Of a stretch of 18,322 bases of DNA, positions 6,666 through 13,496 are shown piece by piece (within the stretch, counting starts at the first letter, position 1; each line of letters opens with the position of its first letter). Under the pieces are notes generated by a model, which saw only the letters and a list, made by a program, of their open reading frames with translations, was not told where the DNA came from and searched no databases. The translations under genes were made by a program, and so were the position numbers. The DNA is from Methanoregula sp. UBA276 (GTDB lineage: Archaea; Halobacteriota; Methanomicrobia; Methanomicrobiales; Methanospirillaceae): the NCBI GenBank assembly GCA_002508495.1, contig DANA01000027.1, forward strand, positions 1 to 18,322, given 5' to 3'.

Positions 6666-7805
6666 TTACGGGAGGGTTCTTCGCACTAATGCCGCCGACC
6701 CTTCGGAACTAAAGGCGCGGAAAAAGACCAGGCTCTCGGCATAGGCCATGGCTTCGATGGCATGAACGGTTGCTTCCTCAACCGCATAGATCTCCTTGTA
6801 GAACTCCTTAATCGCCATCTTGCAGTTGCCATCAAAGATCTGGCGGTCGTTCTTGCCGGGGTTGGCGGGCCGGTACTTCTCAAGGGTCCATTCCTGGATG
6901 TTCTTGTAGAGCTCAGGTTCGTAGACCTTGAACGTGGCGTAGACAACGTCCTGCCAGAACGTGCCGACATTGCCTTTGATAATATCGCCTTTGGGGAAGT
7001 GGAGGTTGATGAGATCCCGCGGAGTGCCGGTAATACCATGCTGGGCTATTCCCACGCTGAGTTTGTTGTCCCGGAGCGCTTGTGCTATCGCCTTTGTCTG
7101 GGGGATGTCGATGGAGAGCTGCTCGACGACATTGCCGAGAGCGTCATAGACATGCCCGTGGGTGCTGCCGTTTGCGATTGCCAGTACCTGCGGGAAGACA
7201 TCGTTCTCGTTCAGGGCCCGGATGAACTCAACTGCCTCCTCGGGCCGGGTAAGGATCATCCCTTCGGTGTCCTTGCGCCCGATCTCGCCGACTTCCACCT
7301 CAAGGCCGAACTCCCTGCCATGCATCCGGCTCCGGATGAAATGGGCAAGCTCGGTCGTGACGCGGATGTTCTCTGCCAGTTCCTCGCGGACGGTCTTGCC
7401 GGTAAAATTGAAGAGGTGCGAAGCATCGATGGCAAACGACGTGAAGCCGGCTTTTACCTGGGCATCAATCAAGTCCTTTGTTGCCTGTACATCGGCTGCG
7501 TCGCCTTTCTTCACGGATATGTGATCGGCGTGCAGGGCCCAGACGTCACAACCGGTTGCTTCTGCTGCTGCCTGCATCTTTTCGGAAAAGACCTGCGGGG
7601 TCATTCCCGTGTAGCCCCCGGAAAGGTCGCTCTCTGACCGGGCAAGTTCCATAAAGACCGCAGACCCGGTGTCCTTTGCGGCCCGGAAGATCCCCTTTGC
7701 CACGTGGGCTATGCGGATATTCGCGGCCATGATGATCTTCTTCTGGCCGGAAATTCCCCGGAAAACTGCTGACCCGGCAACGGGGCCAAAACCTTGTGTG
7801 CTCAT
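6666..7805 (-). CDS. Class II (zinc) fructose-bisphosphate aldolase-like enzyme, divergent
   Basis: 379 residues. The class II aldolase signature positions are visible in order. ALHADH has D94 and zinc ligand H95; FAIDASHL is near 124-131; GLEVEVGEIG carries the conserved Glu; ANGSTHGHVYD carries zinc ligand H216; QHGITG carries zinc ligand H256; KGNVGTFWQ is the phosphate/substrate loop. All three expected zinc ligands are present, but HGGSG is HGITG and the Asp of the usual N-x-D substrate motif is Gly281. The C-terminal tail is long. The reaction is presumably a reversible aldol cleavage of a ketose (bis)phosphate; the exact sugar is uncertain. A GTGAAGG site precedes the ATG. It lies 22 nt after the fructose-bisphosphatase gene, so the pair likely works in gluconeogenesis or ribulose/hexulose phosphate metabolism. 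Typical archaea use a different aldolase/phosphatase, so this bacterial-like pair is notable. Confidence 0.8.
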   Translation of the reverse strand: MSTQGFGPVAGSAVFRGISGQKKIIMAANIRIAHVAKGIFRAAKDTGSAVFMELARSESDLSGGYTGMTPQVFSEKMQAAAEATGCDVWALHADHISVKKGDAADVQATKDLIDAQVKAGFTSFAIDASHLFNFTGKTVREELAENIRVTTELAHFIRSRMHGREFGLEVEVGEIGRKDTEGMILTRPEEAVEFIRALNENDVFPQVLAIANGSTHGHVYDALGNVVEQLSIDIPQTKAIAQALRDNKLSVGIAQHGITGTPRDLINLHFPKGDIIKGNVGTFWQDVVYATFKVYEPELYKNIQEWTLEKYRPANPGKNDRQIFDGNCKMAIKEFYKEIYAVEEATVHAIEAMAYAESLVFFRAFSSEGSAALVRRTLP

Positions 7806-7827
7806 AGTCCTTCACTTCCTTAACTGT

Positions 7828-8733
7828 TCATCCTTGGGTCATAAACTTTTCAATCAGGCCGATCTCGCGTTTGCTGCCAATGTAGACCGGGGTCCTGTCT
7901 GCAATAGATTCAGGTACGATGGAAAGAATGTCCGTCCTGCCGTTGCTGACGGCACCCCCGGCTTCGTGGATGATCCTGCCCATCGGGTTTGCCTCATAGA
8001 GAAGGCGGAGCTTGCCGTTTTCCTTTCCCCGGAATCCGGGGTAGGTGAAGACACCCCCCTTGTGGAGGATCTGGTGAACATCGGCAACAAAACAACCGCT
8101 GAACCGGAGCTTGTAGCCTTCCTGCTCAAGGGTCTCTATCCATTTCGCATGCGCCGGCAGGTAATCTTTCCGGAGGGCACCGGGGGCATATATCTTCCCG
8201 TCGGGAATCTTCATGTCCTGGTGCTTCAATCGGAAATTGCCCTTCTCGTCCATGGCAAACTCATGCACGCCGCTGCCGGTGGTAAACGTCAGCGTGGTGA
8301 GGGGGCCGTATAGGAAATAGAGGGCAGCAATCATCGATGAACCCTTCGCGAGCACATTCCCCTTGTAAATTCCGATGATCGAACCCACGCAGAGGTTCAC
8401 GTCGATGAGGGAGGACCCGTCAAGGGGATCGATGACGACCCCGAAATCGTTCTTTGCGCCCTCAACCTCGATTATCGAGCGCTGTTCCTCGGTCGCGATG
8501 TAGCGGACAAGCCGGGAGTTTTTCAGGCCGGAGATGAAGACGGCATCGGCATAGATGTCAAGGGCCATCTGTTCCTCACCAAACGTGTTGACGGTCTGTT
8601 CCTCTACGGGTATCTTCCGGACCGTTGTTATGAAACCTTTCCGGACCTGGTGTACCTGCGTGGCAAGAAAGAGAATGAGTTCCATGATGTCCTTGTCGGT
8701 GCCGTTCCTGATGAGAAATTCTTTCAGATGCAT
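7828..8733 (-). CDS. fbp: Class I fructose-1,6-bisphosphatase
   Basis: 301 residues. It hydrolyses fructose 1,6-bisphosphate to fructose 6-phosphate, a committed gluconeogenic step, in the cytosol. The metal-binding DPLDGSS loop is at 102-108, an acidic pair EE at 82-83, NTFGEEQMALD near 49-59, and the sugar-binding YEANPMG near the C-terminus. The start at 8733 (MHLKEFL) is chosen because a strong GGAAGGTGA site lies about 7 nt upstream; a longer form from 8829 would add 32 Cys-rich residues and would run through that site. It is the first gene of the operon with the aldolase-like gene. Methanomicrobiales genomes are known to carry this bacterial-type phosphatase. Confidence 0.92.
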   Translation of the reverse strand: MHLKEFLIRNGTDKDIMELILFLATQVHQVRKGFITTVRKIPVEEQTVNTFGEEQMALDIYADAVFISGLKNSRLVRYIATEEQRSIIEVEGAKNDFGVVIDPLDGSSLIDVNLCVGSIIGIYKGNVLAKGSSMIAALYFLYGPLTTLTFTTGSGVHEFAMDEKGNFRLKHQDMKIPDGKIYAPGALRKDYLPAHAKWIETLEQEGYKLRFSGCFVADVHQILHKGGVFTYPGFRGKENGKLRLLYEANPMGRIIHEAGGAVSNGRTDILSIVPESIADRTPVYIGSKREIGLIEKFMTQG

Positions 8734-8836
8734 CGTTCTGTTCACCTTCCGCTGCACTCCCCCGCAGCAATCACGGGACATCCTGCAGGACATTCCCTGA
8801 ACTTGTGTAGTTTTTGGATGCAAAGACATATCAGGG

Positions 8837-8844
8837 TATTTATC
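8837..8844 (-). promoter_or_regulatory. Candidate TATA box for fbp-aldolase operon
   Basis: On the minus strand GATAAATA sits about 107 nt before the fbp ATG, implying a transcript start near 8815 and a leader of about 80 nt. The gap 8734-8980 otherwise holds the hsp20 terminator and no visible gene. Confidence 0.4.
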
Positions 8845-8960
8845 CGGCTATTGACGGGAGGTTTTTGGAGAAAACAATCCGTCTTCGAATGGATCAATCG
8901 TAATCTTTTTGAAAATTCCGCTCCCCAAAAACAATTGCACGGCACCGTTTTGGTTGCAAC

Positions 8961-8966
8961 AAAAAA
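8961..8966 (-). terminator. Oligo-T terminator of the cdc48-hsp20 operon
   Basis: On the minus strand CCCCCTCTTTTTTG begins about 14 nt after the hsp20 stop codon, a typical archaeal U-rich terminator. Confidence 0.6.
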
Positions 8967-8980
8967 GAGGGGGAAATGGA

Positions 8981-9421
8981 TTATGCTGACGCCGGATCAT
9001 CCGGAAGTGCAAGGAACGTAACTTCCAGCACCCCGTTCCGGAACGTGGACTGCATCGATCCGGCATCGACCGGTGGCAGCGCGGCAGTCGTGTGATAGGG
9101 GATGCCCGGTCCAACTGCATCGATGACCAGCTCATGATCCGTTACATTCAGCCGGATAGTCTCGCCACTTGCCCCGGGAAGTTCAGCAATAACCCGGACC
9201 TCATCCTCAAGCCGGTGGACTTCCGCAACCGGGCTCGCAGAGGTACGGTCCGGCATTGCCGGGGCACGTGGGGGGATACCGGGGGGACTTCCCCCGGTTA
9301 TCACGATCCGGAACGCGCTGCCGTTCGGATCCCCCTCCATAAAGCCGCCCTGCATACGGGCAGCAAGCTGGCTGAAGATCTCGTCCATCTCCTCAAACAT
9401 GTCACGTGGATACCCGTTCAT
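8981..9421 (-). CDS. Small heat-shock protein, Hsp20 / alpha-crystallin family
   Basis: 146 residues. The N-terminal half is variable, beginning with an acidic amphipathic helix (MFEEMDEIF) and a Pro/Gly-rich linker. Residues about 62-142 form the alpha-crystallin domain: AEVHRLEDEVRVIAELPG, a strand around RLNVTDHELVIDA, and FRNGVLEV, the common N-G-V-L signature. It is an ATP-independent holdase that keeps unfolding proteins soluble. The C-terminus is short, and the usual I-x-I anchor is not evident beyond FLALP. A GGAGG site lies 10 nt upstream in the 21-nt gap after cdc48, so the two genes are one operon, coupling holding with unfolding. Confidence 0.9.
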   Translation of the reverse strand: MNGYPRDMFEEMDEIFSQLAARMQGGFMEGDPNGSAFRIVITGGSPPGIPPRAPAMPDRTSASPVAEVHRLEDEVRVIAELPGASGETIRLNVTDHELVIDAVGPGIPYHTTAALPPVDAGSMQSTFRNGVLEVTFLALPDDPASA

Positions 9422-9442
9422 GGTTCATTCCTCCGTTTGTTC

Positions 9443-11830
9443 TTACTTTTTTTGTTTCTTCTCCAGTTCATCGGTCATCTTTTTGATTGCGGCAAAGTCC
9501 TTTTTGCGCTGGTAGGTTGCCTTGCGCAGCGCGGCGACCGCTTTTTCATCAGCGTCCTTATGCAGCATGCCGGCATGGTGGGTGGCAGCGGATGCCCGGT
9601 TGAGGATCTCGCGCTGCTCGGTATTGTAGAGCATCTCCCAGGCCTGCCGTTCAGACTGCTCGAGTGCATCCTGGTCGAGCGAGCCCCGAACCTTGAGGAT
9701 TGCTGCGTCGAAGTGAGCTTTGGTCAGCATCACGTTCTTGATCGCGTCCTTCCTCTCCTGCTCGGTGCTGCCCTCCATGCAGACGATGAAGTCCCGCATG
9801 GCACCCATCTTGGCCTCGCGCACCACCGCCTCGATATCGGCGCCCACATACCCTTCGGTATGTTTCACGAGCGTATCGACATCAACGTCCTTTGCCAGGA
9901 TCTCGCCATTTTCACCGCCCAGGTAAACATCGAAGATCTTCTTACGGCTCTCTTCATCCGGGGCAGGCACGTAGATGTGCCGTTCGAGCCGGCCGGGACG
10001 GAGGAGGGCATCGTCCAGCATGTCCGGGCGGTTGGTTGCCGCAAGGATCGTGACATTTTTGAGTTCCTCCATGCCGTCCAGTTCGGTCAGGATCTGGGAG
10101 ACCACGCTCTCGGTGACATGCGACGATCCCTGGTAGGTACCCCGCTTGGGCACCAGCGCATCGATCTCGTCGAAGAAGATGATGGACGGGGATGCCTGCC
10201 GGGCTTTCCGGAAGATCTCCCGCACCCCTTTCTCCGATTCTCCCACCCACTTGGACAGCAGCTCGGGACCCTTGACTGCGATGAAGTTGCACTCGCTCTC
10301 GTTCGCAACCGCCTTGGCGAGCAGGGTCTTGCCTGTGCCCGGGGGACCAAACATCAGGATTCCCTTGGGGGGCTTGGTATGGAGCCGTTCAAAGACATCC
10401 GGGTATTTGATCGGCCATTCTACGGCTTCCTTGAGTTCCTGCTTGACATCCTCAAGGCCTCCCACCTGCTTCCAGGTGATATCCGGGACTTCGACCAGCA
10501 CTTCGCGCATTGCCGAGGGTTCCACGTGCTTGCGTGCCTCCGAGAAGTCTTCGTTGGTCACCCGCAGCTGGTCAAGCACCTCTGACGGGATTTCCTCGTC
10601 AATCTTGATCTGGGGGATGACCTTGCGCAGGGCATGCATGGCTGCTTCCTTGACCAACAGGGCAATATCCGCTCCCACGAAGCCGTGGGTCGAATTGGCG
10701 AATTCCTCGATCTTCACATCGTCAGCCAGCGGAACACCGCGGGAGTGGACCTGGAATATTTCGAGGCGCCCTTTCTTGTCCGGAATGCCGATCTCGATCT
10801 CCCGGTCAAACCGCCCGCCACGGCGGAGTGCCGGGTCGATTGCATCCGGCAGGTTGGTTGCGGCAATAACGATGACCTGCCCGCGCCCTTTCAGGCCGTC
10901 CATCAGGGCAAGGAGCTGGGCAACAATCCGCCGCTCGACCTCACCCTTGGTCTCCTCCCGCTTGGGAGCAATGGCATCGATCTCGTCGATGAAGATGATA
11001 GCAGGTGCATTCGCTTCAGCCTCCTCGAACTTTTCGCGCAGGCCCTTCTCGCTCTCGCCATAGTACTTGCTCATGATCTCGGGACCGGAGAGCGTGATGA
11101 AATGTGCATCGACCTCGTTTGCAACCGCTTTTGCGATCAGGGTCTTGCCCGTGCCCGGAGGACCGTAGAGCAGCACCCCTTTTGGGGGCTGGATGCCCAG
11201 GCGTTCGAATATCTCGGGGTGGCGCAGGGGGAGCTCGATCATCTCGCGCACGAGCTGGAGCTCACGGCCCAGGCCCCCGATGTCCTCGTAGTGGATGTCC
11301 GAGAGTTCCGTCTTCCCCTCCTCGGGTTTGTAGGGTTCTTCTTTCAGCTCGATCTCGGTGTCATCGGTTACAATGACCATTCCCTTGGGTGCTACCTTGC
11401 TGATGACAAGCGTGATCGAATTCCCGATCACATCGACGCGGACGGTCTGCCCTTCGATAACCGGCCGGCCGCGGAGAACCCTTGCAAGATACTGTTCACC
11501 CCCGACAAGACGGATCGGCTGCGTAGGCTGGACAACGATCCTGCTGGCATACTCAGCTTCGGATTTTTTAATTCTCACCTTCTCATCAATACCGGTACCC
11601 GCATTGCCCCGGACGTTTCCGTCGATACGGAGGATACCGAAACCGGTGTCCTGCGCAAACCCGGGCCAGACGATTGCGGCTGCTTTCCGCTTGCCCTGGA
11701 TCTCGATCACGTCACCAGAGACCAGCCCCAGCTTCTTCATGACCTCGATGCTGACCCGGGCTATCCCACGGCCGGCATCGTCATGCGCCGCCTCCTTTAC
11801 CGTCACTTCGTACATGTCCTTTTCTGTCAT
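9443..11830 (-). CDS. Cdc48/VAT-type double AAA ATPase
   Basis: 795 residues: an N-terminal double-psi barrel and four-stranded beta-clam (about 1-180) for substrate/adaptor binding, D1 ATPase (about 183-440) and D2 ATPase (about 452-715). D1 has Walker A GPPGTGKT near 223, pore loop KYYGES near 255 and Walker B IIFIDEID near 278. D2 has Walker A GPPGTGKT near 494, pore loop KWVGES near 526 and Walker B IIFFDEID near 549. It forms a hexamer that unfolds proteins by threading, often feeding the archaeal proteasome. A charged helical tail of about 70 residues ends in KKQKK and lacks an obvious Hb-Y-x proteasome-docking end. The start at 11830 has GAGGT 7 nt upstream. It lies first in an operon with hsp20. 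Confidence 0.95.
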   Translation of the reverse strand: MTEKDMYEVTVKEAAHDDAGRGIARVSIEVMKKLGLVSGDVIEIQGKRKAAAIVWPGFAQDTGFGILRIDGNVRGNAGTGIDEKVRIKKSEAEYASRIVVQPTQPIRLVGGEQYLARVLRGRPVIEGQTVRVDVIGNSITLVISKVAPKGMVIVTDDTEIELKEEPYKPEEGKTELSDIHYEDIGGLGRELQLVREMIELPLRHPEIFERLGIQPPKGVLLYGPPGTGKTLIAKAVANEVDAHFITLSGPEIMSKYYGESEKGLREKFEEAEANAPAIIFIDEIDAIAPKREETKGEVERRIVAQLLALMDGLKGRGQVIVIAATNLPDAIDPALRRGGRFDREIEIGIPDKKGRLEIFQVHSRGVPLADDVKIEEFANSTHGFVGADIALLVKEAAMHALRKVIPQIKIDEEIPSEVLDQLRVTNEDFSEARKHVEPSAMREVLVEVPDITWKQVGGLEDVKQELKEAVEWPIKYPDVFERLHTKPPKGILMFGPPGTGKTLLAKAVANESECNFIAVKGPELLSKWVGESEKGVREIFRKARQASPSIIFFDEIDALVPKRGTYQGSSHVTESVVSQILTELDGMEELKNVTILAATNRPDMLDDALLRPGRLERHIYVPAPDEESRKKIFDVYLGGENGEILAKDVDVDTLVKHTEGYVGADIEAVVREAKMGAMRDFIVCMEGSTEQERKDAIKNVMLTKAHFDAAILKVRGSLDQDALEQSERQAWEMLYNTEQREILNRASAATHHAGMLHKDADEKAVAALRKATYQRKKDFAAIKKMTDELEKKQKK

Positions 11831-11842
11831 CGTAATAACCTC

Positions 11843-11862
11843 GTAAACCCATTAAGGTTTAC
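11843..11862. promoter_or_regulatory. Perfect inverted repeat at the cdc48 transcript start (possible operator)
   Basis: GTAAACC - 6 nt (CATTAA) - GGTTTAC is a perfect 7-bp dyad lying from about the inferred transcript start into the leader of cdc48. A protein bound there would block RNA polymerase; alternatively it forms an RNA hairpin close to the ribosome site. On the minus strand a CTAAC at 11868-11872 lies just upstream. That matches one half of the CTAAC-N5-GTTAG site I recall for the Archaeoglobus heat-shock regulator HSR1, but the other half does not match well. Confidence 0.45.
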
Positions 11863-11880
11863 CATAAGTTAGTGTTCTAA

Positions 11881-11890
11881 ACTATATAAA
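11881..11890 (-). promoter_or_regulatory. TATA box for the cdc48-hsp20 operon
   Basis: TTTATATAGT on the minus strand is a strong archaeal TATA box about 55 nt before the cdc48 ATG, implying a leader of about 30 nt that contains the GAGGT ribosome site and the inverted repeat. Confidence 0.65.
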
Positions 11891-11913
11891 CATTGCGCAG
11901 ACCCGGGAGACAT

Positions 11914-12045
11914 TTTTGCGGGTTAAAACACAAAAACCCTGCCATAATTCATACTCAAATGTGGTACAGGGGAAATCAAATAATTCTGCATTATTCCAAA
12001 TCAACTTTACTTGAGTGCAAGACAATCCAGATTTAGCCCGCAAAA
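11914..12045. promoter_or_regulatory. Inverted-repeat-rich region between cdc48 and thiC
   Basis: Outer arms TTTTGCGGG (11914-11922) and CCCGCAAAA (12037-12045) are perfectly complementary. Inside them ACTCAA (11953-11958) can pair with TTGAGT (12011-12016), and AATAAT-TCTGC-ATTATT (11979-11995) is a perfect 6-bp stem with a 5-nt loop. The order is nested, as in a structured RNA or a set of operators for the divergent genes. No thiamine-pyrophosphate riboswitch core such as CTGAGA is visible. Function is not known. Confidence 0.3.
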
Positions 12046-12057
12046 GGAAAAACAAGC

Positions 12058-12064
12058 CTTTATC
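12058..12064 (+). promoter_or_regulatory. TATA box for thiC (leaderless transcript predicted)
   Basis: CTTTATC preceded by an A-rich stretch is centred about 28 nt before the thiC ATG at 12090, which has no ribosome-binding site. That spacing would start the transcript at or next to the ATG, as in archaeal leaderless mRNAs. Confidence 0.45.
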
Positions 12065-12089
12065 TGGTCTTTACTGCAACACCTATGGC

Positions 12090-13367
12090 ATGAGTATTGT
12101 CGCAGATGCCAAGCGTGGCATCATCACCGAAGAGATGAAGATCGTCGCAGCCTCCGAAGGTATCTCCGAAGAGTTCGTCCGCCGCGGGGTTGCCGGCGGG
12201 CATATTGCCATTCCGGTCTCCCCGTACCGCAAAGTCAAGATCTGTGGTATCGGTGAGGGCCTCCGCACCAAGGTGAATGCTTCAATCGGGACATCATCCG
12301 ATATTGTCAATATCCCTGAAGAGATCGAGAAGGCAAAACAGGCAGAACTTGCCGGTGCAGATACGTTGATGGAACTCTCGACCGGAGGTGACTTTGCGGA
12401 AATCCGCCGCCAGGTCATCGCCAACACGACACTTTCTGTTGGCTGCGTGCCGCTCTACCAGGCATTCATCGAAGCAGCAAGAAAAGACGGTGCTGTCGTC
12501 CACATGAAGGAGGACGACCTCTTCCGCATCACGGCCGAGCAGGCAAAGCTCGGCTCCAACTTCATGGCCATTCACACCGGCATTAACCGGGAAACGGTAA
12601 AAAGGCTGAAAAACCAGGGCCGTCACGGGGGCCTTGTCTCCCGCGGCGGTGCGTTCATGACCGCATGGATGCTCCACAACGACAAGGAGAACCCGCTGTA
12701 CACCGAGTTTGACTACCTCCTCGAGATCATGAAAGAACATGAGGTCACGCTCTCGTTCGGGAACGGCATGCGGGCCGGTGCCATTCATGATGCTACCGAC
12801 CGGGCCCAGCTCCAGGAACTCCTCATCAACGCGGAACTTGCCGACAAGGCGCATGAAGAGAACGTGCAGGTCATTGTTGAAGGTCCCGGCCACATCCCCA
12901 TCGATGAAATTGAAGCCAATGTCAAGGTCATGAAACGGGTCACCAACAACAAGCCGTTTTACATGCTTGGCCCGCTTGTCACCGATATCGCCCCCGGCTA
13001 TGATGACCGGGTGGCGGCAATCGGTGCTGCAATCTCATCATCCTGCGGTGCGGACTTCATCTGCTATGTGACCCCGGCCGAACACCTGGCCCTCCCGACA
13101 CCCGAGGAAGTCTATGAGGGCGTTATCAGCTCCCGCATAGCAGCCCACGCCGGCGATATGATCAAACTGAAAAAGACAAGGGATCTCGACCTTGAGATGG
13201 GCCATGCCCGCCGCGATCTCGACTGGGGGCGCCAGTTTGCCGTTGCCATGAACCCGAAAAAGGCGCAGGCAATCCGCTCCGAGCGTATGCCAGCTGACGG
13301 GGATGCCTGCACGATGTGCGGAGACTACTGTGCGCTCAAGATCGTCAACCGCCACTTCAAATTCTGA
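12090..13367 (+). CDS. thiC: Phosphomethylpyrimidine synthase ThiC
   Basis: 425 residues, the length of short archaeal ThiC. A radical SAM enzyme that rearranges aminoimidazole ribotide into hydroxymethylpyrimidine phosphate, the pyrimidine half of thiamine. Family stretches seen include SIGTSSDIVN, ADTLMELSTGGDF, SRGGAF, SFGNGMRAGAIHDA, EGPGHIPIDEI, PFYMLGPLVTDIAPGYD and CYVTPAEHLALP. The C-terminal CTMCGDYC (407-414) binds the 4Fe-4S cluster; its spacing is C-x2-C-x3-C, one residue shorter than the bacterial C-x2-C-x4-C. The start at 12090 (MSIVADAKRGI) fits family N-termini and the TATA position; an in-frame extension to 12015 would add 25 unrelated residues. No other thiamine gene is adjacent. 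Confidence 0.95.
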   Translation: MSIVADAKRGIITEEMKIVAASEGISEEFVRRGVAGGHIAIPVSPYRKVKICGIGEGLRTKVNASIGTSSDIVNIPEEIEKAKQAELAGADTLMELSTGGDFAEIRRQVIANTTLSVGCVPLYQAFIEAARKDGAVVHMKEDDLFRITAEQAKLGSNFMAIHTGINRETVKRLKNQGRHGGLVSRGGAFMTAWMLHNDKENPLYTEFDYLLEIMKEHEVTLSFGNGMRAGAIHDATDRAQLQELLINAELADKAHEENVQVIVEGPGHIPIDEIEANVKVMKRVTNNKPFYMLGPLVTDIAPGYDDRVAAIGAAISSSCGADFICYVTPAEHLALPTPEEVYEGVISSRIAAHAGDMIKLKKTRDLDLEMGHARRDLDWGRQFAVAMNPKKAQAIRSERMPADGDACTMCGDYCALKIVNRHFKF

Positions 13368-13390
13368 TATTTTTCTTTATTTTGTGTTTT
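13368..13390 (+). terminator. T-rich terminator after thiC
   Basis: The 23 bases directly after the thiC stop are mostly T, in runs of five, three, four and four, fitting archaeal U-rich termination. Confidence 0.6.
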
Positions 13391-13434
13391 CCGGTGACAG
13401 CAATCAGACCTGCGCAAGGTGCTCGGTTACCGGA
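13390..13434. promoter_or_regulatory. Nested dyad just upstream of the nrdG2-like promoter
   Basis: TCCGGTGAC (13390-13398) pairs with GTTACCGGA (13426-13434) with one G-T pair, and ACCT-GCGCA-AGGT (13408-13420) is a second dyad at nearly the same centre. It ends 16 nt before a TATA box, a position where an activator or repressor could bind. It could instead be a hairpin in the thiC 3' end. Confidence 0.3.
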
Positions 13435-13449
13435 GACCTCAATACGCTC

Positions 13450-13456
13450 ATATAAT
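13450..13456 (+). promoter_or_regulatory. TATA box for the nrdG2-UPF0200-TIM-rnz operon
   Basis: ATATAAT is centred about 44 nt before the GTG start at 13497, giving a transcript start near 13479 and a leader of about 18 nt that begins with GGTGAT, a near-perfect ribosome-binding site. Confidence 0.55.
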
Positions 13457-13496
13457 CTTCCTGCAAAATACTCCGGCACGGTGATTGTGTATCAAA

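Noticed and set aside
6762..7637. Open frame of 291 codons on the plus strand opposite the aldolase-like gene
   Set aside because: No family signature and no ribosome site; the minus-strand gene explains the region.
8734..8829. N-terminal extension of the fructose-bisphosphatase with several Cys residues
   Set aside because: A strong GGAAGGTGA site directly precedes the ATG at 8733, and the longer form would translate through it.
9092..10585. Open frame of 497 codons on the plus strand, and a second of 412 codons at 10634-11872
   Set aside because: Both lie opposite the Cdc48 gene with its two complete AAA modules; products are His/Leu/Asp-rich without recognisable domains.
11891..12089. 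TPP riboswitch upstream of thiC
   Set aside because: The conserved CTGAGA-type core is not visible, and the TATA position points to a leaderless mRNA.
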